The position numbers and the translations under genes were made by a program. The notes beneath the pieces were generated by a model, which saw only the letters and a program-made list of their open reading frames with translations, searched no databases and was not told where the DNA came from. From Chlorokybus atmophyticus (lineage: Eukaryota > Streptophyta > Chlorokybophyceae > Chlorokybales > Chlorokybaceae), in contig RHPI01002090.1 of assembly GCA_009103225.1 (NCBI GenBank), positions 1,376,861 to 1,440,860 of the forward strand: a stretch of 64,000 nucleotides of DNA, given 5' to 3'. This document shows, piece by piece, positions 55,358 through 64,000 of the stretch; positions within the stretch are counted from its first letter, which is position 1, and every line of letters starts with the position of its first letter.

Positions 55358-58080
55358 CATCAGACTGCTGGCAACGCATGAGCATGTTGTAGACCGTGCG
55401 GAACACACTCATCATGCAGGCTGCAGTTGCGATGGACGCTTGCGGAACCTGGTAGCATAGACATTGGGCTCGAGGGCATTGCGCCAGATGGCTCGTATCT
55501 GGCGTTCGGGTTTGCTGACCCACAGCGAGAGCACCAATGGATGCTTGGTGCAGATGTCACTGTCACCGGCTTTTACAAGGTTTGTCATTGCTCGGTTGCT
55601 GCAGATGTCGTTGATTGATGTGTCTTTCTGGGTTGATATGTTTCTGTCACCTGCTCTCCAGCAATGCTAAATGCTGTGACCAGGGCACTCCGATGGCTGT
55701 AGACTTTGCTTTGACGGATTACGACGACTGCAACCCAGATGCTAGCGGACAGCTGCAAGGAGTCTGTCCGGACTCGGTGCTGGATGGCAACCCCGCTAGT
55801 GATAGCTCGCAGCTTCTTTATGCCCACCAGCTCTTCGGTAGGTTGCGCTGAGTACGTGTGCAGGTCTCCGTGTTGGGTGAAACTTTAAACACTATAACAG
55901 GTGTCACTTTGGTGCGTTTCCGCCGCCCGGTCCTGTACTCTCGCAGCGAGCCTAAGGGCCTGGATGTGGACATCCTGCCTGACATTGAACAAAACATGGT
56001 GTTTGCATTGGGCCAGCTGCAGGAAGCCACCGTTGCCTCTCAGGCGCTGGTTTTGCCAATGGTGAGTTCAAAAAGGCCACATGGCATGCAGTCTTGTATC
56101 TGTACATGTCCTTAGATAATTGTCCCACAGATGCATGGTGATCACAAGGGCATCGACCGAGGCGTCGCAAGGATAAGACTTGGCCGTCCTGACGACCCTC
56201 CCATACACGACTGCCAGCTTTTAGACGTGTCGAATACGTGGTCTGTTACGACAATGAGGGGCGTCACGACATTCACGGTGGACAGCAATGTCCGAGGTAC
56301 TTATCCCAACCCACCTGCGCCTGGGACCAGAAGCTTTCACATCAACGGGTTTGAGACTCCAGTCCTTGAGGTAAGTCTACCTTGTTCTTGTGAGCAGCTG
56401 CATGGTAGGGGCTCACAAGCTGTATTCGCATCAGGTGGTGAGAGGCACGCAGTACACCTTCAACGTGACGAGTAGCGAGTCATTTGTGTTGACGTCACAT
56501 CCAGTCAACCCGAGTCTTGGCACAGTGTATGCTGGTGATGAGCACACGCACGCAAGCGGACAGCAAGCTGTCACCTTGACTTGGACCCCCGATGCTGCCA
56601 CGCCAGACAGGCTGTTTTACAACAGTTTTGATCAAGATAAGATGGGCTGGCTTGTAAGGGTTGTGAACTCCCCTTCACCATTGCCATCCCCTGGTCCTTT
56701 GGATGAGTATCCCAATCAAGCTACCTTGCAAGGCGGGCATGTAAGGCTGCCATGGCATCTGTGTGTCTGGCCGCATGTATGGCATGGGTGATGGCAAGGC
56801 ACATCGTATACTTCTTCACAGGTCAAGATGGGTTGGAAGTTCAAGGGAGACAGAATGTATATTGGTGTTACGTTCAATCAACGGGCGCAGTGGCTGAGCA
56901 TTGCTTTTGGCAAGTGAGTGTGGGTCAATGCTGTCCAAGAGTGGTATGCTGCCGTGCTGTGTCCAGCAACTGTCTTCGGAAGAGTTAACAAAGCGGTCGT
57001 GTCACAGTGCAATGCCAGACTCCTGGGCTTATGTTGGCTGGATCGACGGCAATGGAGTTGGCAACATCGAGTTGTACTACCTGGCCGGCCATCACCCGGA
57101 TGATGTTCTCATTCGAGATGGACACGTAGCTAATAAGCGCGTGACGATGACAGAGACCTCGTTGACCATCGAGTTCTCAAAGCCGTTTATGCCTTTGCAC
57201 GAACTGCAACCTGGCAATGAAGTGGACCTGAATGGCTCTCTGTCTGTGCTTTGGGCGTATGGTGACAGCTGGCAGACGGGCTCGCTATCCAAAACCAACG
57301 AGCACACGCGCAACAGCGGCGCACCCACCATCGTCGACTTGCAAACCGGTGAAGCCAGGGTTGTTCCAGTCACTCTATGGCTGCTGCATGGGCTCGGGAT
57401 GTTCACTGCGTGGGGTGTCCTCGGTCTCGGCGGTGTCGCATCCGCGAGGTACTTGAAGGCCAAACCGGATGCGTTGTGGTTTAAGCTGCACCAGCGCATG
57501 CTGTACTCGGCGGTCGCCGTGTTCCTTGTGGCACTCGTGCTGGCTGTCATTGCTGCTGGCGATAGCCAGTTTGACAGCTTCCATACGTATTGGGGCATCT
57601 CAGCCGTAGCATTGGGTGTGCTACAACCTGTCAACGCCCTTTTCCGCCCCCCCGCACCCAAAGGCGGAGACGAGAAGACCAACAAACGCCACATATGGGA
57701 ATGGCTGCACAAGTGGGTGGTTGTGAGCGCTTCATTGTGTCACTTGTTGGATGCAATCGCATGGTCACTAATTGGCTTGTGTTGATAGGATTTCCGGCAG
57801 GACTGCCTTGACATGCGCGATGGTTGCGCTGCTCACGGGTATCGCCATGCTGCCTGAGATTGGCTACAGCGGCTTGGCGATACCTGCCACCTTGCATCTT
57901 GTTGTGGCGTTGGCAGTGGTAATCTACTTGGAGGTGAAGCAACGCCGCGCGCTCACCGTATGCATGCCAGCCGATACTGACGGCGATAAGTCAGAAAGCA
58001 GCGAACTTCTCGTGGCCTCACGAGCGCCCTCTTTAACAGAACAGCGGCATAAGTCTATCGAGTTGACACCTGATGTGTAG
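54347..58080 (+). CDS. DM13-DOMON-cytochrome b561 membrane protein
   Basis: Eleven exons: 54347-54514, 54891-55028, 55131-55288, 55420-55579, 55684-55837, 55901-56061, 56131-56370, 56435-56740, 56822-56913, 57008-57712, 57789-58080 (857 aa). A signal peptide (residues 1-24) ends near AQAC. A DM13 domain follows (SSVFFWGAAGTTPEELFVGG). Next are a first DOMON domain (LRWTLAEPGSIDIGLEGIA, VTGFYKGTPMAVDFALTDYD), a cupredoxin-like stretch (YTFNVTSSESFVLTSHP... MGWLVRV, about 395-470), a second DOMON domain (VKMGWKFKGDRMYIGV..., WAYVGWIDG), and five or more membrane helices of a cytochrome b561 core. Candidate haem histidines are His653, His687, His718 and His760. The layout matches the plant family of Arabidopsis At5g54830. 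A transmembrane electron-transfer role at the cell surface or endomembranes is inferred; the donor is unknown. Intron 5 (55838-55900) is only 63 bases. Confidence 0.88.
55316..55356. repeat. (TG)n microsatellite in intron 3 of the DOMON gene
   Basis: About 20 uninterrupted TG units lie between exons 3 and 4. Sits near the 5' half of the intron. Confidence 0.95.
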
Positions 58081-58643
58081 TGTGTGTTGCATCGCAGGCA
58101 CCTTTTGTTACAGCTTGATTGGTGCAGACGCATGTACACTGTGTTTATCACTGCACATGTGGCAATCGCACATCAAGCTTGGGTTCTTGGTGTTTTGCTT
58201 TGTGCAAATGTTGCACAAGCCAACGTCATCATCATTGCATGCACGCATGCGTCGCCACCACTGTCAGTCGTCCAGCACATGACTTGCATGTGTTCATCGG
58301 CGCGATCGGCATCTAGTGGCTTCACGCAAGATGCCACACATATCCACGTGCAGTGATGGTTGCAGCGTGGCACTGTCCCAAATGCTACCAACACTGTCCA
58401 GTAGCAAAATGCATCAGCACAAAGGGCAAACATTGCACACGTGTTTGACCAGCGCCAAGCTAGCCTTGAGCTCTCTCTCAGCTGCCAATGAATGCAGTAA
58501 GGCGAGCTAACTTGGCGCAGAGCTCATAGCAGCACTTGCCAGTACTTGCCTTCACCTCGACTTGCGTGTGAGGCTGTCTCAGTGAGACAGCCTCACACGC
58601 AAGGCCTTAGCCACGTGAGAAAGCCGTAGGTGAGTGAGGCAAC
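58081..58643. other. Intergenic region between two same-strand genes
   Basis: No gene is supported. It ends with a perfect 21-bp palindrome at 58561-58603, 41 bases before the next start codon. Confidence 0.6.
58561..58603. repeat. Perfect 21-bp palindrome with 1-base spacer
   Basis: CTTGCGTGTGAGGCTGTCTC+A (58561-58581) and its exact complement (58583-58603) flank a single G. It lies 41 bases before the PDE327-like ATG, so it is probably in the promoter or 5' leader. Confidence 0.95.
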
Positions 58644-61600
58644 ATGGCGGCGGCGGCGGCGGCGGGAGCGTTGGTGGTGCCGGCGGCGGGCGCCGAGCGG
58701 TTCTGCCTCCCGCGCAGGTCAGCAGCAATACGGCGCCGTCCAAGTGCTGTGCCCACGATTTGCCAGCAGCTGTCGCCGCCGCGCCTGACTGTAAAGACAA
58801 AGAAGCAGCAGAACAACGACGCGCAGGAGACGGCGACGACGACGACGACGACCACCAGGAGAGCGAGCAGGCCACGAAATACAAGCAATGCAGGGAATTC
58901 AGCAAACCAGGTTTGGCGAGTACACGCGCCAGTGAACTCCATGCGCTGGCAGCAGGTTGCATGGTTCATGCCAGTGGTGTGGTATGTGTCTCGCCACAAG
59001 CTTGATATTCAATTGGGATGCCTGTTAATGACTGCGCACTTCACACGATAGATTCAGGCGATGTCAGTCGTTGACGTCAACTATGCAGGCCTTGGACATA
59101 CTCAGTTAGTTTTTGCCTCATGCCTGTTCATGTATTGTTCATTTTTGCACTTGTCTTGGCAACGTTCAAGTGCACCGTGCTTGTTGCACTGCGTTATCAA
59201 CGCCACTTCAACTTGATGAGCTGCAACAGTTGACATTTATACAGCATCAGCGGCAACATCGTGTTCTTGCTCTGCTCTCAGGTCTGGCGAGTCCTCGGAG
59301 TCGAAGTCCCGCCAGCCGAGGATCCCGGCAAGGACCACGTCGGCATCCATGACGCCCTGCGCGATGCCGTCGCCTCCAGGCTCAGTTGCCAGGTGCGCAC
59401 TCCACCATCTTCATTGTTTGCCACCTTGACAGTGCAGCTTGCCTTTGACAATGCCTGTAATTGAACCTAAACCGCACATGCAAAACTGTTGAAGTTTACT
59501 GCATGCATTGCAGGCTGATGTGCTTCCTTTGGACGCAATCACCGTTGTGCGAAAGTCGTTCGATGCACGCAAGGTACTACTCAACTTGTCGGCTTATGTG
59601 GTTACTAAGGATTTCACTTTAAGTTGAAATGCTTCCAGAGTCAAAGTCAAGAACGGGCTGTTATTGGTTGGCAGGACGAGTGTTGTTTCGTGTACGTGGT
59701 GGACATCAACACTGGTATTCTATCCACAAGCACACGCAAGCGACTGAGACTGAGGCCGCAGCCAGGCCGATTGGAACCGATCTCAGGATCAACCGATGAA
59801 CCTGCCGATACCGACACCACTGCAGCTGGGCCAGGCCCAGGGTCCCAACGCAGTGCGGGAGGCCAGGATGATGATGGGGTGATCATTGTCGGGTGTGGAC
59901 CTGCTGGACTCTTCGCGGCGCTATCTCTGGCTGAAGCCGGCGTCAAAGTTACGCTGATTGAGCGCGGCGCGCCCGTCGAGACCCGCGGGCGGGACATTGG
60001 CGCCCTGTTTGCGAGGAAATTACTCAATGAAGACAGCAACCTTTGCTACGGTTCGTTGTTGGGAGAAACACACGCTTAAGCCTTGCGCTTGCATAGCTAG
60101 TTGGGTTGCTCAGTCTTGCTATTATCCAAGCCGTGTTGAGCAATAGATGACTGGTGATGCTGTGAGCAGGTGAAGGTGGGGCAGGGACATGGAGTGATGG
60201 CAAGCTCACTACGCGCATCGGCAAGAACAGCGATGAAGTCCGCCACGTCCTCGCCACGCTAGTCAGGTGGGCTTGTGTGTGGGTCAGGTGGAAGGTAACT
60301 CAAGCAACCATTGCAAGCTTGACTGTTTTAAGTAAAGTGTGCTGAAGGCATCCACCATCATACGCATGTGCAGGTTCGGGGCTCCGTCGCGCATCCTGGT
60401 GGACGGCAAGCCGCACCTTGGGACGGACCGACTTGTGCGCTTGCTGAAGGCGTTCCGGCGCCATCTCGTGGAGGACCTCGGCGCCACCCTACGGTTCCAC
60501 ACCGCCCTCGAGGACCTCCTCGTGCACAACGGCCGCGTGGTTGGAGTCAAAGTCCGTGACCTCCAAGGGTGAGTAAGGAAGTGAGGCAGTCTGAAAAGAA
60601 GTGAGGCAGTGTTGGTGTGCGCCCACGCACACGCAAATGCGTGCATGCACATGCGTGCACGCATGCGCATGCGTGTACCTGCATGTGTCTGCGTGTGCGT
60701 GCTTTGTTCTGTGGTGGTTGTCTGACTGTTTGTGTCAGGGGGTCCGAGGAAGAGATCAAGGGTCAGTACGTTGTCTTGGGTGTCGGGCACTCTGCGCGGA
60801 AAGTGTACGACATGCTTTTGCATCGGCACAACGTCACTATCACGCCCAAGGACTTCGCACTTGGCTTCCGCATCGAGCACCCGCAGGAGTTTATTAACAG
60901 AGTGCAGTATGGTGTATGGGCCGCCGAGGTCCCTACCGGGAAACTCCCTGTAGCAGACTATCGCCTCTCCGCGTCCAACATCCTGGCTCAACATACACAA
61001 CAAGGCTCTGACGGTGAAGGACGGGGTTGCTACTCCTTCTGCATGTGTCCCGGTGGACAGGTGCGTGTGCACATGCGCGCAAACTCTGTGTATGTGTTTG
61101 AATTACAATCCCAAGACACTGACGTAACACATGCATTGCTAACGTTTGCCAACAGGTGGTCCCAACAAGCACCAGCGAGGATGAACTCTGCGTCAACGGG
61201 ATGTCCTTCTCGAGGAGAGCTTCAAGGTGTGCAGCAATGACACCACAATCACCTCACAGTCACCTCAACACCCTCAATTTCAACCCTTACAGATGGGCGA
61301 ATGCGGCGCTGGTGGTGACCGTATCGGCCGCCGACTGCGTTCGATACACGGGGGATACAAGCGCGCTGGCGGGCGTACAATTCCAGCGACTCATTGAACG
61401 CGAGGCCGCCATCCGCGGAGGTGGCAAGTTTGTCGCACCCGTCCAACGTGTCACCGACTTCATGGACGGCATTGTGTCCGGTACGTCCACACATTGGGGT
61501 CACTTGTTGGTAGCTATTGATAAGTATGTGAGTATATGTGTGCAACATTGATCTGAAACTCCTCACAACTCACAGGTGGGGAGTTGCCCTCATCAAGTTA

Positions 61601-61919
61601 CAGATTGGGGGTGAAGGAGGATGCCCTGCACACGCTGTATCCTGCAGATATAACCGAGGCGTTGAGGGAGGCACTGAGGCGGTTTGAGCGCGCCATGCCG
61701 GGGTACGTCAGCGGGGGCGCAGGGTTGTTGCATGGCGTGGAGACGCGCACGAGTGCCCCCGTGCGCGTCGAGCGTGACCCCCACACCCTCCAGAGCCCCT
61801 CCCTCCAGGGACTCTTCCCCACCGGTGAAGGCGCCGGTTACGCTGGGGGCATCGTCAGTGCTGCCGTTGATGGCGCTCGCGTTGGCCGGGCCGTTGTTGC
61901 TGCAGTTCGGGCCGGCTGA
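58644..61919 (+). CDS. Plastid-type FAD/NAD(P)-binding oxidoreductase (PDE327-like)
   Basis: Ten exons: 58644-58910, 59282-59392, 59514-59573, 59675-60050, 60170-60266, 60374-60568, 60739-61060, 61156-61226, 61293-61480, 61576-61919 (676 aa; Arabidopsis PDE327 ~700). The family is conserved from bacteria to plastids. Loss in Arabidopsis gives pigment-defective embryos, but the substrate is not known to me. The first ~85 residues are rich in Ala, Ser, Thr and Arg, as in a chloroplast transit peptide. The FAD dinucleotide motif is IIVGCGPAGLF (Gly219-Gly224). Diagnostic blocks follow: ERGAPVETRGRDIGALF, GEGGAGTWSDGKLTTRIGKN, FGAPSRILVDGKPHLGTDRL, GHSARKVYDML, CYSFCMCPGGQVVPTSTSED, APVQRVTDFM and GLFPTGEGAGYAGGIVSAAV near the end. 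Intron 6 is a long alternating purine-pyrimidine tract. An imperfect hairpin lies 25 bases past the stop. Confidence 0.94.
60611..60712. repeat. Alternating purine-pyrimidine tract in PDE327-like intron 6
   Basis: Continuous GTGCGC, GCACACGC, TGCATGCACATGCGTGCACG-type steps over about 100 bases. Potential Z-DNA. Similar tracts occur in introns at 178-225, 37790-37885 and 40200-40300. Confidence 0.7.
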
Positions 61920-61943
61920 GGATGATGTCAATGACAACACTGC

Positions 61944-61990
61944 CATTGACATAACAACATGGCCACGTCCATCATGTTGTTATGTCACTG
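61944..61990. repeat. 18-bp inverted repeat 25 bases after the PDE327-like stop, plus a third arm copy
   Basis: CATTGACATAACAACATG (61944-61961) pairs with 61973-61990 with one mismatch. A further diverged copy of the right arm, CATGTTGATATGTCAATGAC, follows at 62001-62020. It is probably in the 3' UTR. Confidence 0.8.
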
Positions 61991-62631
61991 ACGTTGCCAT
62001 CATGTTGATATGTCAATGACAAGCGCCATGGCGCCCAGCCCGCCCCTGCTGCAATGGTATATGGTCATGGGGCCTGGAAAGTGACGCCAAAAAAGCTCAA
62101 CAGGTGATGCAGCATGCGCAGTACAGATTACTGCTAAACGAGGGCGCTTAATGTGGTCTTGTGCAGCGCCATTGCAGGAGATTGTGGCATCACTGACACA
62201 CCATGTCGTAGTGTGGACAATACTTGATTGCTGCATAGGTCATACATCGTATGGCACTTAACAAAGAAGTATGCCAGTACTCACCACAGCAAGCAGAGCA
62301 GGCAGGCAATGCATAGGCTTTGCGGTGGTACTGATGCAAATGTGCAAACATACGCAAGCTACCACAAACACAAATACGCACTCAAACACAAGGCAGCTAG
62401 CAGCTAGCAGATAGGCAGGAGGAGACTACAAAGGCACTGGCAAGGGCTTGCTAAGCTGTGTGCTCGTAGCTAAGTGCATGAGCGGGTTGAGGGGGCGGGG
62501 CAACAAGCAGCAGCAGACCTGAACAACAAGGTGCATGTGCTTGTGACAGTATGCGGCAATATATTGTGCACTGGTTTGTTGCCTATGCAATTGTGTTTAC
62601 ACTGAGGTGCCTCTACGCCTGGCTTACTGAT

Positions 62632-62805
62632 TGGCACTGTGGCACATCCCCTCGCCGCCGAGACGCACGGCACCCTGGGCCAGAGTTCTCACGACGTCGT
62701 CGACATGTGCGCTAGGAGGGCGCTGGCTGCGCGTGACTTGCCCTTGCGCAGGCTATCGGGCTACTTGGCTCTGTACCGGCAGCGCGTGGCTTGCGCGTGC
62801 GCGCG
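62632..62805 (+). pseudogene. Possible remnant of a retrotransposon ORF C-terminus
   Basis: The frame reads VAHPLAAETHGTLGQSSHDV..DMCARRALAARDLPLRRL. An ETHGxLG-type block is, from memory, common at the C-termini of non-LTR retrotransposon polyproteins in protists and algae. No reverse transcriptase motifs lie upstream in the window. This is a weak call from one motif. Confidence 0.2.
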
Positions 62806-64000
62806 CGCTGCAGCGTGCTCAGGGCATCACCATCCTGGAGCGTGGGGCGGCGGTCGTGGCGGCCGTACCAGGCTGGGGACCAGTCCAGACGGCAGCGCCA
62901 ACGTTGGAAGCGGACGCTGTGCTGGCGGCTGCAGCCGTGTAGATGTGTAGGCGTGCTGGCGTGCGTGTGAGTCTACTGGTGCAGTGTGATAGGCATGGCT
63001 GACAGTGCGTAGCTTTGTATGACGATGTTGCTAGTGACTTCATCACGGCACACCCTACAATGTTGGTTGGTTGGTTGGTTTGTGCTGCCTGCTTGCTCCT
63101 ACCCGTTGCCCCGCCTTGCATTTGCACGTAGTACAACCCCACCACCCAACCCCACCAGCACCACCTATCTGCCAGCGCTACACAGTGCAGTGCCCTAGTG
63201 CCACAGTGCAGCACTGCATGCCAGCCTGCAGAAAGAGAGGCAGGGCAGAGGGGCGGCGCAGAGGGGCCTTGCCAGATCAGCGGCGACAAAGGTTTTGCAG
63301 TCGAGGCGACGGCACAACGACAGCAGGAGGAGGAGGGGGAGGCGGAGGAGAGAGAACAGGCGGAGCGGGGGACGAAGAAGTAGGGAAGCAGGGGGAGGGA
63401 CAGACGGAGAGGGAGAGAGGGAGGGAGACTGTGGGAGAAGGGGAGAGAGGGAGGGAGAGGGAGGAAGAGGGAGTGTGCTGCATGCTGCCTGCTGCTGTTA
63501 CGCTGCACCTGGACTACCGTGGTTGACGCTGCTGCTCGTGTGTTGCACAGGTAATTAACCAGCAATACGCATGTATGCATGCCTAACGGGGAGGTCTAGA
63601 GTAGGGTAGTGTGGTAGGTAAACAGGCAGTCAATATAGCCCGGTGGTGGTATATGTGACTGTGTTTTGCATGCTGGTTGGTATGCTATGCTGTTGTGACG
63701 TCATGCATGTCGCCAATTGCCTCGCGCATATCCTGTACATTGGAGCCTGGTGGAATCAAGTTTGCCCCTGTTGTCTTGCCAATGTATGCGTAGGTGTGTG
63801 CATGACCTACCTGACTCTATACCATATGCAATGTTGATGGTGATGGTGTGGGATGCTATGTTGCTCATTGCATGTGCAAAGCATGTGTGTGAATTTGTAT
63901 TCGGCATTTCATATACCCATGTACCCATGCGTGTTTGTATATGGCGGTGTCTCCTGTACTGTCAGAATTACACGACAACTAGTACATGAAATAGTTAGAA

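Larger units (their letters stand above)
61920..64000. other. 3' flanking and intergenic region to the window end
   Basis: No complete gene is supported. It holds a hairpin (61944-61990), a possible retroelement remnant (62632-62805), a TTGG run at 63063-63079 and a purine-rich GGGAGA tract at about 63310-63475. Confidence 0.55.

Noticed and set aside
55838-55863. A 26-base intron in the DOMON gene ending at GTGCAG
   Set aside because: It breaks the reading frame. The next acceptor (AACAG at 55896-55900) gives a 63-base intron, keeps phase and restores the DOMON sequence.
63071-63580. Overlapping frames on both strands over the GGGAGA tract
   Set aside because: Purine-rich repeats lack stops by composition. 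The products are Arg/Glu/Gly or Ser/Pro/Leu repeats.
1-64000. CRISPR arrays, bacterial operons, ribosome binding sites, tRNA or rRNA genes
   Set aside because: Genes are intron-rich and eukaryotic. No regular spaced repeats and no tRNA A/B-box pairs were seen by eye.

Overview
The window is nuclear DNA from a green alga (Viridiplantae, most likely a chlorophyte). The evidence is as follows. Genes are split by many short GT-AG introns, mostly 60-250 bases. Several products are plant-type: an ER delta-12 desaturase, sucrose-phosphate synthase, UDP-glucose 4,6-dehydratase, a DM13/DOMON/cytochrome b561 protein and a plastid-type FAD oxidoreductase. Plant telo-box motifs (AAACCCTAA) lie upstream of several genes. 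I cannot name the genus. All exon models were built by hand from splice signals, reading phase and remembered family alignments; nothing was run.

Layout, left to right: 1-547 (-) is the start of an unrecognised coiled-coil protein that runs off the left edge. 1332-3347 (+) IWS1/SPN1 and 4493-5728 (-) TFIIE beta are convergent Pol II transcription factors. 7277-11927 (+) is a large lipase class 3 / P-loop GTPase-like fusion with a C-terminal membrane segment. 13881-16282 (+) is the FAD2-type desaturase. 17387-19571 (-) eIF2B gamma and 19719-21602 (+) mitochondrial ribosomal protein mS29/DAP3 share a 147-base divergent promoter. 21862-23769 (-) is a TMEM115-like rhomboid-related Golgi protein. 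26003-27482 (-) UDP-glucose 4,6-dehydratase and 28985-33278 (-) sucrose-phosphate synthase both use UDP-glucose. 33279-36735 is gene-poor, with an extremely AT-rich core. 36736-39082 (-) is a class I aminotransferase, divergent (200 bases) from 39283-41405 (+), a C9orf78/TLS1 spliceosome-associated protein. 41406-44185 holds degenerate repeats, a small unrecognised ORF and a decayed partial copy of the C9orf78 gene. 44186-48289 (-) is methylmalonate-semialdehyde dehydrogenase in 19 exons, with an assembly gap inside one intron; it diverges (330 bases) from 48620-51073 (+), the RNase P/MRP subunit POP1. 51074-54346 is AT-rich and gene-poor. 54347-58080 (+) is the DM13-DOMON-b561 protein and 58644-61919 (+) a PDE327-like FAD oxidoreductase.

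The genes are mostly conserved housekeeping genes and do not form one pathway. Three neighbour pairs have related functions (IWS1/TFIIE beta; eIF2B gamma/mS29; UGD/SPS). The most unusual features are: the lipase-GTPase fusion; a scatter of long, perfect or nearly perfect inverted repeats with unrelated sequences in introns and at gene edges; an in-frame stopless intron in TFIIE beta; a GC-AG intron in the C9orf78 gene; and a partial decayed gene duplicate.
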